From: Prolixibacteraceae bacterium
Lineage (GTDB): Bacteria; Bacteroidota; Bacteroidia; Bacteroidales; Prolixibacteraceae
Direction of reading: 5' to 3'
Assembly (NCBI GenBank): GCA_027451165.1
Contig: DAIDJX010000249.1
Span: forward strand, 1 to 5,069
Length of the DNA: 5,069 bases
Position 1 is the first letter of the stretch. Every line of letters begins with the position of its first letter. Of the stretch, positions 1 to 5,069 are shown piece after piece. The notes under the pieces are model-generated. The model did no database searches and was not told where the DNA came from. It worked only from the letters and a program-made list of their open reading frames with translations. The position numbers and the translations under genes are program-made.

Positions 1-1227
1 GGAGTAATGTACCGGTTCAGGACAGAAAGGGAAATGATTCCGGAGAAATGCATTGAAATCAAAGGAATTGTAACGGATTCCGTGCACAAATCTCCACTTG
101 GGGCATTTGTGCTGGTTACCGATCCAATACTGGGAAGGACTGAGTTTATTACAAATTCAGGAGGGAAAAACGGTAGATGGAAAACGCTTCTGTTAGCAGG
201 AAAACAATATTTGCTGCACATATGGAAAGACAGGTATTCCCATTACTATAGACTTTTCACTCCGGGTGAGACTACTTCTGACCGGAATCTTCCGGTAGAG
301 CTCACCCCGCAGGTTGATGTAACCTTAAACATCTACGACAGGGAGGAGTTGTGGCCGCTTATGGCAGACATAAGTATTACCGACGAAAAAGGAATTGCTG
401 CCGGAATTACTCCATGGTTTAAAGAACAGGGAATACAGAAAATTATACTTCCCATCGGCAAACATTACCTTTTTAATGTATCCAGGAAAGATTACGTTAC
501 CAACTCCCTTGACTTAAACCTTTCAGAGATTGTACTTTTTGACCATTTCACCAGAGATATTGAACTGGAACCGGTTAAAAGGAAACTGGAGATTCTTGTT
601 ACTGAAAAAGACACCCTCCTGCCCCTGGATGCCAGTATTGAAATTACAGATGTCCGCAACAGCCAGTTCTTTCCGGTTCCTACCGGGACTAAGGGTTTCT
701 ACTCCATCCTGTTGAGGGAGGGAGAACAGTATGAACTGGATGTCAGAGGACCAAAGTATTATGCGTTCAGGCATTTAGCCATTGATCTGGACAGTGACCG
801 CGTCATGAAAAGTATGACGGTTGAACTCACCCCCCTGACCAGAAAAGTACCCATAAGGCTGAATAACATCAATTTCGAGCTGAATTCTGCCGACCTTATG
901 CAAAGTTCTTATCCCGAATTAAACCGGGTCGTAAGGCTTCTGAAAGACAATCCTGATATTTATGTGGAATTGTCGGCGCATACCTGCGATATCGGGAGCG
1001 ATCATTTCAATGATCTTCTTTCATTAAAGAGGGCCAGGTCGGTTGTTAATTACCTGACTACTAACGGAATAAAATATAGTAGAATGATCGCACGCGGTTA
1101 TGGGGAAAAGATACCGCTTGTTCCAAATACATCGGAGGGTAACAGAATGCAGAACCGTAGGGTGGAGCTCAAGATTCTGGATGAAAATGACCAGGAATTC
1201 CAGGTGGAGGAGAGAATTAATGAGTAA
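1..1227 (+). CDS. OmpA-family protein with three regulatory-like beta-sandwich repeats (5' partial likely)
   Basis: Probable periplasmic or outer-membrane-associated protein that anchors to peptidoglycan. Counting from the ATG at 7 (406 residues), three repeats of about 87 residues begin near residues 16, 103 and 191. Each has a strand like 'IKGIVTD', a 'PL.A...ITD' turn and a 'GK.Y' strand, as in carboxypeptidase-regulatory-like domains. Residues 280-391 form an OmpA C-terminal domain: 'NINFELNSADL', 'SYPELNRVVRLL', 'AHTCDIGSDHF', 'LSLKRA', 'RMIARGYGE' and 'NRRVELKIL'. R342 matches the conserved peptidoglycan-binding Arg (R286 of E. coli OmpA), but the position of the conserved Asp (D271) is C327. 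There is no OmpA beta-barrel. The frame is open to base 1 and no signal peptide follows the ATGs at 7 or 34, so the real start is probably upstream of the window. The stop overlaps the next gene by 8 bp, suggesting one operon. The domain assignment is firm; the exact role is unknown. Confidence 0.88.
   Translation, partial: GVMYRFRTEREMIPEKCIEIKGIVTDSVHKSPLGAFVLVTDPILGRTEFITNSGGKNGRWKTLLLAGKQYLLHIWKDRYSHYYRLFTPGETTSDRNLPVELTPQVDVTLNIYDREELWPLMADISITDEKGIAAGITPWFKEQGIQKIILPIGKHYLFNVSRKDYVTNSLDLNLSEIVLFDHFTRDIELEPVKRKLEILVTEKDTLLPLDASIEITDVRNSQFFPVPTGTKGFYSILLREGEQYELDVRGPKYYAFRHLAIDLDSDRVMKSMTVELTPLTRKVPIRLNNINFELNSADLMQSSYPELNRVVRLLKDNPDIYVELSAHTCDIGSDHFNDLLSLKRARSVVNYLTTNGIKYSRMIARGYGEKIPLVPNTSEGNRMQNRRVELKILDENDQEFQVEERINE
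52..834 (+). repeat. Three degenerate tandem beta-sandwich repeats at protein level
   Basis: Residues 16-276 of the OmpA-family protein form three diverged copies of one module, spaced 87-89 residues apart. Equivalent strands read 'IEIKGIVTD' (16-24), 'VDVTLNIYD' (103-111) and 'KLEILVTE' (193-200). Each is followed by a proline or leucine turn and 'VLVTD', 'ISITD' or 'IEITD', then by 'GKQYLLHI', 'GKHYLFNV' or 'GEQYELDV', and a closing 'VELTP' or 'IELEP'. The repetition is clear in the protein but not in the DNA, so it is an old duplication. The fold assignment (transthyretin-like regulatory domain) is inferred from this pattern. Confidence 0.7.
1206..1212 (+). promoter_or_regulatory. Ribosome binding site of the secreted helical/propeller-like protein
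   Basis: GGAGGAG lies inside the end of the OmpA-family gene, with 7 bases between it and the ATG at 1220. It supports that start over the in-frame ATG at 1232 (19 bases away) and over the far upstream ATG at 1100. The start and the upstream TAA share the sequence ATGAGTAA, so the two genes are probably translationally coupled. Many Bacteroidota genes do without such sites, so the argument is supportive only. Confidence 0.6.
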
Positions 1228-3505
1228 GGCTATGAAAACACGTCAATCCAACAGCTGCCCTCTTATCAGGAGAATCATTCTTTTGATGGTTTTGGGGTTA
1301 TCTTTTACCAGCGGCTGGTCTCAAAACTACCTCAAAGAAGTTTGGGAGGAAATGGATAACACCGACAGGTTTTCAAACCTGATGAAATTAAGTCAGGTCC
1401 AGGGTATTTATCCGGGAAAAGCTGTCATCTATTTCTTCATCGGGAATATTTATGATCAATACCTTCGTGAAGCAGACCCTTTGGTGATGTATGATGCCGT
1501 TGTGGCGAATTACTACCAGTTTAACAATTACTATGGTTTGTTGAAACTGAAACTGGATGAAAAACAGGCAAACCAGTACCGGGAATATTTCGGACCGGTC
1601 GAGATCATCAGTGATAAAAAGAAAGCTCACCTGGAAGATATTCTGGCTGAGATAAAAAAAAGGGAGACCAGCACCGCAGAATACTTCCGTAATGCATCAA
1701 ATGTTCATGAAAACTATGTCAGATGCATCACCAAATACAATGAGTGCCTTTTCCGTTTCAGGGAGATTACCAGGGCATATCCCGACTTGAAAACTCTCTT
1801 TTTACTGACAGACAATCGCTTACAGACAGATTTCCGGAACCTTGCCCTTAATTTTGATTCGGTACAGGTCTTTTTTAACGCCTATAAAGAAGCCTGTAAA
1901 AGAATCCCTTCCCTCCAAAACATTTATGACTATCAGCTGAACGACATTACGACTTACCGTTTGGAAGGCCTGACAGAAGCCGATTTTTATGCGCCTGTTG
2001 TCAAACTTTGGAATTATTCTGCCTGGGCCAGGCAATTTCTCCAGACCATGGAAACCGATATTAATGACATCAGAAAAGGGACGGAAGCCAGCGACCGGGA
2101 ACTCACAGACAAAACAAACAAACTGAAAAAGGAAGCGGTTTATTATCCGGGAGAAATCAGGGAACCAACCCGTGATAAATTGTATTACCTGACCGGTAAA
2201 TATGATTATGCGTCCATCACCAATGAATTGATGACCTACCGGAAACAAAAACTGCATTTCCTCTCCCTGATCCGGTCGGGAATGAATGATCCGGCAAATA
2301 CTACGGATTTTGAACTCAGTCCAAAACTAATGTTCTATAATAGTCTGGCAGATGAAAAGACAGCCCTGAATGCTTTTGCGGATCAGATGAAAAGAAAAAT
2401 TACAACCGGCAAAACAGCAAAGTATATACAGTTCTTCTTCGATCATTATAAGGGGATGGAAGGTTTTGCGAGGTGGTGTGAACTGGAAAAACTGGACAAC
2501 AATCAAATTTTTGACAAAAACTTATCCAATCTTGAAGAGTTTTGTAAGATTAACAGGAACCTTTTTCCGTACCGGGATAGCATGCTTACTTTTAACCGGA
2601 TGAAAGTTCCATTCGGTGTCCAGCTTAATGCCGGTCAAACGGGAAAAGATACCCTGCTTACCCTGAGCGTCACCCCTTTTCAGAAAAGGTGGTTCTATCT
2701 GAGTGGTTTGGAAACCGATAAAAAGGGAAGTCAAACCCCTTTTCTGGCTAAAGTAAAACCGGAAGGCAGTATTGATTGGTTGGTTTCTCCCATACCCAAG
2801 GGATCGAAATACGAAGAAATCCGTCTGCATTCCGTTCAGGTTACGGTCGACAGTGCCTGTTGGGTGCTTGGAAGTGCCTCTTCTACTCTTCCCGATTCAA
2901 GTCGTCAATTTTTTACCTATAAATCGGTCATAAACTGGAAAGGCAAACCAGGAAGTTATTTTGTGCCAGATTCTGCCGGATATCCGGTAATGCTATGGGT
3001 AGATGATATCAATGAACAATACCTTTCCATAACGGAAGGTTCACCTGACACACAGGGATATAAGCCATTAAAATTGAAGCTTTTTAACTTCAGGGATTCA
3101 TTGGTTTGGGCACATACAATCCTGACAAAGGGTAAATTTGGAAATGTGCTGGTAACCAACTCCGATTTTTTCATCACCCTTTCCTATCATGCTTTGGAAG
3201 TAACCCGGGCAGCCGGAAGGAAAATCCTGCCTGTTGGACAATCTGCCATTGCCGGGATATATCTCCAAAGGAACGGCAATATCAGTCACATCAACGATTA
3301 TCTGGTATCCGGTGAAGTTCAGCTGATCAGTTCAGAGAAGGTGTACGACAATACCCTGCAGATCTATGCCAAAATCACACAGGCAAATCAGCCTGACTCT
3401 TATTTGTACCTGCTCACCGACAACAAGGGGCGTCCAACATTTGTTAATGATCCGGATTTACGATATGAAACCAAAACCATGCTTCAGGGTCAATGGACAA
3501 AATGA
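1220..3505 (+). CDS. Exported protein of unknown function, helical N-terminal half and propeller-like C-terminal half
   Basis: The 761-residue product is not a family I can name. A Sec signal peptide is visible: basic 'KTRQSNSCPLIRR' (6-18), hydrophobic 'IILLMVLGLSFTS' (19-31), and a likely cut after S34 before 'QNYLKEVW'. No lipobox Cys follows, so it is not an obvious lipoprotein. Residues 36-464 are charged and mostly helical; the start ('AVIYFFIGNIYDQYL', 'YDAVVANYYQF') looks TPR-like, and a coiled-coil-prone stretch lies around 'DRELTDKTNKLKKEA'. Residues 465-761 are beta-rich with four loose repeats ending at W520, W573, W630 and H690 ('FLAKVKPEGSIDW' is the clearest), resembling propeller blades of the SBBP type. 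The gene overlaps the OmpA-family gene by 8 bp, so it probably works with that anchor in the periplasm or at the outer membrane. A start at 1232 (757 residues) is possible. The coding call is firm; the fold is inference. Confidence 0.85.
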   Translation: MSKAMKTRQSNSCPLIRRIILLMVLGLSFTSGWSQNYLKEVWEEMDNTDRFSNLMKLSQVQGIYPGKAVIYFFIGNIYDQYLREADPLVMYDAVVANYYQFNNYYGLLKLKLDEKQANQYREYFGPVEIISDKKKAHLEDILAEIKKRETSTAEYFRNASNVHENYVRCITKYNECLFRFREITRAYPDLKTLFLLTDNRLQTDFRNLALNFDSVQVFFNAYKEACKRIPSLQNIYDYQLNDITTYRLEGLTEADFYAPVVKLWNYSAWARQFLQTMETDINDIRKGTEASDRELTDKTNKLKKEAVYYPGEIREPTRDKLYYLTGKYDYASITNELMTYRKQKLHFLSLIRSGMNDPANTTDFELSPKLMFYNSLADEKTALNAFADQMKRKITTGKTAKYIQFFFDHYKGMEGFARWCELEKLDNNQIFDKNLSNLEEFCKINRNLFPYRDSMLTFNRMKVPFGVQLNAGQTGKDTLLTLSVTPFQKRWFYLSGLETDKKGSQTPFLAKVKPEGSIDWLVSPIPKGSKYEEIRLHSVQVTVDSACWVLGSASSTLPDSSRQFFTYKSVINWKGKPGSYFVPDSAGYPVMLWVDDINEQYLSITEGSPDTQGYKPLKLKLFNFRDSLVWAHTILTKGKFGNVLVTNSDFFITLSYHALEVTRAAGRKILPVGQSAIAGIYLQRNGNISHINDYLVSGEVQLISSEKVYDNTLQIYAKITQANQPDSYLYLLTDNKGRPTFVNDPDLRYETKTMLQGQWTK
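2612..3490 (+). repeat. Degenerate propeller-like repeat region at protein level
   Basis: Four segments share the pattern aromatic/aliphatic-x-[AYF]-[KR], a short turn, then a hydrophobic residue and Trp (His in the last): 'FLAKVKPEGSIDW' (508-520), 'FTYKSVINW' (565-573), 'FNFRDSLVW' (622-630) and 'IYLQRNGNISH' (680-690). The anchor residues are 53, 57 and 60 positions apart, which fits one propeller blade each. 'DSACWVLGSASS' after the first resembles the 'GNVYVTGSFS' strand of SBBP repeats. A further beta segment, 'RWFYLSGLETD', precedes the first. The match is loose and read by eye. Confidence 0.45.
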
Positions 3506-3635
3506 AGACAATAGCAAGATCCCTGAACAATTTTTCTACATCGCCATAATCTGCCAACCGATATTCAGATCCAGGTTAATTCCGGGAATAATTAATTTCA
3601 GGAATGTAAACCGGATGGCAACCCCATTTTCCATT

Positions 3636-3664
3636 TTCCTGATGTTTGCGCTAAGAATCAGGAA
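3636..3664. terminator. Possible terminator hairpin between convergent genes
   Basis: TTCCTGAT (3636-3643) and ATCAGGAA (3657-3664) form a perfect 8-bp inverted repeat around a 13-base loop. It lies 7 bp beyond the stop of the leftward ribbon-helix-helix gene and about 130 bp beyond the stop of the rightward gene. The stem is only moderately GC-rich and no long T-run follows on either strand (TTT on +, none on -), so a classical intrinsic terminator is not proven. A second, AT-only 6-bp stem (3576-3581 with 3590-3595) is weaker. The remainder of the gap at 3506-3671 shows no convincing gene. Confidence 0.35.
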
Positions 3665-3671
3665 TTTCCAT

Positions 3672-3848
3672 TCAGGTTTCTTCCGTACTATCCAACTCCT
3701 TTTTATACCGTTTGACATCTTTCAGCGCTTTATAAATGATCCACTCCAACTGTCCGTTAGTGCTTCTGAATTCATCAGCAGCCCACCGTTCCACGGCAGC
3801 CAGTACAGCTGCATCCAGCCGGAGTGCAAATGTTTTTTTCTTTGTCAT
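3672..3848 (-). CDS. Arc-type ribbon-helix-helix DNA-binding protein
   Basis: A 58-residue protein that fits the Arc/MetJ ribbon-helix-helix fold, whose dimers insert a two-stranded sheet into the DNA major groove. The basic start 'MTKKK' is followed by the strand 'TFALRL' (6-11), helix 1 'DAAVLAAVERWAADEF' (12-27), the turn 'RSTNGQ' (28-33) and helix 2 'LEWIIYKALKDVKRY' (34-48), then an acidic tail. Strand residues A8, R10 and neighbours would face DNA. The ATG at 3848 is chosen because GAGG lies 5 bases upstream and the homologous fold starts there; a TTG at 3869 would add seven residues with no known role. It lies 26 bp after the two-helix membrane protein and is the last gene of the operon. 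Autoregulation of the operon is plausible but not shown; no operator can be pointed out because the promoter is outside the window. Confidence 0.85.
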   Translation of the reverse strand: MTKKKTFALRLDAAVLAAVERWAADEFRSTNGQLEWIIYKALKDVKRYKKELDSTEET

Positions 3849-3853
3849 TACTG

Positions 3854-3857
3854 CCTC
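3854..3857 (-). promoter_or_regulatory. Ribosome binding site of the ribbon-helix-helix gene
   Basis: On the - strand GAGG stands five bases before the ATG at 3848, in the 26-bp gap after the membrane-protein stop. It decides between this ATG and the in-frame TTG at 3869, whose own GAGG is only two bases away. Confidence 0.6.
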
Positions 3858-3874
3858 ATTCGTTAGCAATACCT

Positions 3875-4417
3875 CTACTTCGCTGGCTCCAAACCAGCCA
3901 TCATCTTCAGCATGGCATATTCCAATGCCTGTTTCCGCTGTGTTCCGATCATTACCACTTTCCCATTCCGCAATGTCAGCCTCATGCCCAGGTTTCCGGA
4001 TACATTGTAAGCCTTACCATGTCTCCCGTAACTGGTCCTGACCCCATATCCGCCATATTCACCAATAGGATTGTATTTCCCTACCGTATAGCTGCCAATT
4101 TCTTCACGGCGGATCACTTTCCATCTTCTGAAGAAAGGTGGAAAGCGGAAATAAACGCCATTCTCCCTTACTTCCAGGTAAAGTGTGGAAAAATTGAACA
4201 GAACCAGGATACCCACCATCAGCAGGGTTACCAGTATGGCGATGATCAGGAGGCTGGCATTGCTGGCTGGATGATCACCCCAGGGTATCCCCGTGGTAAC
4301 CTGGTCGAAATATCCATACCACAGAGGAACAACACTAACCCCAAAACAAGCGATCAGGAGCAGCCATAGCCACCATTGGCCGAAACGCTGTTCTTCTTTA
4401 AAAAGAGTCTTTTCCAT
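3875..4417 (-). CDS. Two-helix inner-membrane protein with small cytoplasmic beta domain
   Basis: The 180-residue product has two predicted membrane helices, about residues 13-34 ('QWWLWLLLIACFGVSVVPLW') and 54-77 ('ASLLIIAILVTLLMVGILVL'), joined by a short loop. The remaining residues, 80-175, alternate like a small beta-barrel: 'LYLEVRENGVYFRF', 'WKVIRREEIGSYTV', the Gly/Tyr-rich 'IGEYGGYGVRTSYG' (118-131), 'KAYNVSGNLGMRLTLRNG' (135-152) and 'VVMIGTQRKQALEYAM' (154-169). The pattern of strands followed by a final helix after 'IGTQ' resembles bacterial PH-like domains fused to membrane hairpins; this is inference, and I cannot give a family name with certainty. By the positive-inside rule the domain is probably cytoplasmic. 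Its ATG overlaps the stop of the SPFH gene by one base, a strong sign of coupled expression and of a shared job with the SPFH protein at the inner membrane. No catalytic motif is visible. Confidence 0.85.
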   Translation of the reverse strand: MEKTLFKEEQRFGQWWLWLLLIACFGVSVVPLWYGYFDQVTTGIPWGDHPASNASLLIIAILVTLLMVGILVLFNFSTLYLEVRENGVYFRFPPFFRRWKVIRREEIGSYTVGKYNPIGEYGGYGVRTSYGRHGKAYNVSGNLGMRLTLRNGKVVMIGTQRKQALEYAMLKMMAGLEPAK

Positions 4418-4419
4418 CA
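4415..4419 (-). promoter_or_regulatory. TGATG stop-start overlap, translational coupling
   Basis: On the - strand the SPFH gene ends in TGA (4419-4417) and the next gene starts with ATG (4417-4415), sharing one A. No purine-rich ribosome binding site precedes the ATG, so the downstream protein is probably made by ribosomes that terminate and re-initiate. This would tie its amount to that of the SPFH protein. Confidence 0.7.
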
Positions 4420-5069
4420 GTAAATGGTGCCGGTATTAACAATCGGGGTAGCTTCCTTATCGCCGCAAAGCACCACCATCAGGTTACTGACCATGGTGGC
4501 CTTTTTATCTTCGTCCAAATGCACAATGTCTTTTTTGCTCAGTTGGTCCAGGGCCATTTCCACCATACTGACGGCGCCTTCCACAATCTTAAAGCGTGCA
4601 GCAACAATAGCGGAGGCTTGCTGCCGCTTCAACATGGACTGGGCAATCTCCTGGGCATAAGCCAGATAATTGATACGGGCTTCCATAACTTCCACACCGG
4701 CAATGTTCAGTCTTTCAGAAAGCTCTTTTTCAAGCTGATCATTCACTTCTTCCCCACCACTTCTAAGGGTAACCACCGCTTCATGATCTTCCAGATTGTC
4801 ATAGGGATACAACCCGGCCAATTTACGAATAGCTGCTTCCGTCTGAATGTTAACAAAATGTTCGTAATCATCCACCTGGAAAGCCGCCTTGAAAGTTTCC
4901 TGTACCCGCCAAACCAAAACAGCACCAATCATGATCGGGTTTCCAATCTTGTCATTTACCTTGATTGGTTCAGAATTGATATTCCTGGCCCTCAGCGAGA
5001 TCTTTTTCCGGGCAAAAAATGGATTTACCCAGTAAAAGCCATTATTCTTTACACTTCCCTTGTAGGCTC
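4417..5069 (-). CDS. SPFH/Band 7 domain membrane protein (5' partial)
   Basis: C-terminal 216 residues of an SPFH (stomatin/prohibitin/flotillin/HflK-C) protein, a family of oligomeric membrane-bound scaffolds. The frame runs open to the right edge. Numbering visible residues from 1: 'NNGFYWVNPFF' (8-18) and 'KISLRARNIN' (22-31) are the first core strands, 'VNDKIGNPIMIGAVLVWRV' (37-55) the central strands, 'DDYEHFVNIQTEAAIRKLA' (66-84) the core helix, and 'GVEVMEARINYLAYAQEIAQ' (124-143) the typical strand leading into the helix 'SMLKRQQASAIVAARFKIVE' (144-163). The protein ends in 'VNTGTIY'. Long flotillin-type coiled coils are absent; the length suits the short Bacteroidota SPFH group. The N-terminal membrane segment lies outside the window, so an ATG at 4932 is internal, not the start, because conserved SPFH strands precede it. 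It leads the operon with the two-helix protein and the ribbon-helix-helix protein. Function in this organism is unknown. Confidence 0.93.
   Translation of the reverse strand, partial: AYKGSVKNNGFYWVNPFFARKKISLRARNINSEPIKVNDKIGNPIMIGAVLVWRVQETFKAAFQVDDYEHFVNIQTEAAIRKLAGLYPYDNLEDHEAVVTLRSGGEEVNDQLEKELSERLNIAGVEVMEARINYLAYAQEIAQSMLKRQQASAIVAARFKIVEGAVSMVEMALDQLSKKDIVHLDEDKKATMVSNLMVVLCGDKEATPIVNTGTIY

Noticed and set aside
1100..1219. In-frame extension of the exported-protein gene upstream to an ATG at 1100
   Set aside because: It lies wholly inside the OmpA coding region, its residues (rich in Arg and Trp) look like out-of-frame reading, and the signal peptide and ribosome site place the start at 1220.
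1820..2257. Antisense open frame of 145 codons within the exported-protein gene
   Set aside because: It is fully contained in a well-supported gene and is rich in Phe, Ile, Gly and Arg as expected from reading the opposite strand; no domain is seen.
3576..3595. AT-rich inverted repeat TTAATT...AATTAA as a terminator
   Set aside because: The stem is six A-T pairs with no T-run, too weak for a terminator and common by chance in a gap of this composition.
3536..3634. Possible 32-residue hydrophobic small protein on the - strand in the gap
   Set aside because: An ATG at 3634 has only a weak AGGA just upstream, and the frame merely continues an open stretch from inside the ribbon-helix-helix gene; nothing else supports it.
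3366..3866. Open frame of 166 codons on the + strand crossing the convergent gap
   Set aside because: It overlaps the end of the exported-protein gene and runs antisense through the ribbon-helix-helix gene; its composition (Phe, Ile, Cys, Pro runs) is that of a shadow and shows no recognisable domain.
3824..4369. Open frame of 181 codons on the + strand
   Set aside because: It is antisense to the two-helix membrane protein, whose membrane segments, TGATG coupling and neighbours make it the real gene; the antisense product has no coherent features.
4417..4932. SPFH gene starting at the ATG at 4932
   Set aside because: The frame stays open to the window edge, and the 45 codons upstream encode conserved SPFH strands such as 'NGFYWVNPFF', so this Met is internal.

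Overview
The window reads as chromosomal DNA of a Bacteroidota bacterium, probably from the order Bacteroidales or a relative. The grounds are a Bacteroidota-style OmpA C-terminal domain (an NPELNR-like 'SYPELNRVVRLL' helix) behind carboxypeptidase-regulatory-like repeats, a signal peptide ending in Ser-Gln, and a compact cassette of SPFH protein, small membrane protein and ribbon-helix-helix protein whose members resemble Bacteroidota homologues. The placement comes from recognising families by eye, not from a search. No RNA gene, CRISPR array, insertion sequence or attachment site is visible.

Left part, + strand (1-3505): two genes joined by an 8-bp overlap. The first, open at the left edge, encodes about three tandem beta-sandwich repeats followed by an OmpA-like peptidoglycan-binding domain. 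The residue aligned with the key Asp of that domain is Cys. The second encodes a 761-residue exported protein of unknown function with an alpha-helical, TPR-like front half and a beta-rich back half carrying a degenerate repeat of 53-60 residues that resembles propeller blades. The pair is most likely one envelope-associated unit: a periplasmic anchor plus a secreted partner. Together the modules recall those of the type IX secretion protein PorE (TPR, propeller, regulatory-like domain, OmpA domain), but split over two genes.

Middle (3506-3671): a 166-bp gap between convergent genes, with an 8-bp perfect inverted repeat just past the end of the leftward operon and no convincing gene.

Right part, - strand (5069 down to 3672): a tight three-gene operon. 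An SPFH/Band 7 membrane-scaffold protein (5' end outside the window) overlaps by one base (TGATG) a 180-residue protein with two membrane helices and a small beta-rich domain. This is followed after 26 bp by a 58-residue Arc-type ribbon-helix-helix protein. The promoter lies beyond the right edge. SPFH and two-helix proteins probably act together at the inner membrane; the small DNA-binding protein may regulate the operon, which is inference.
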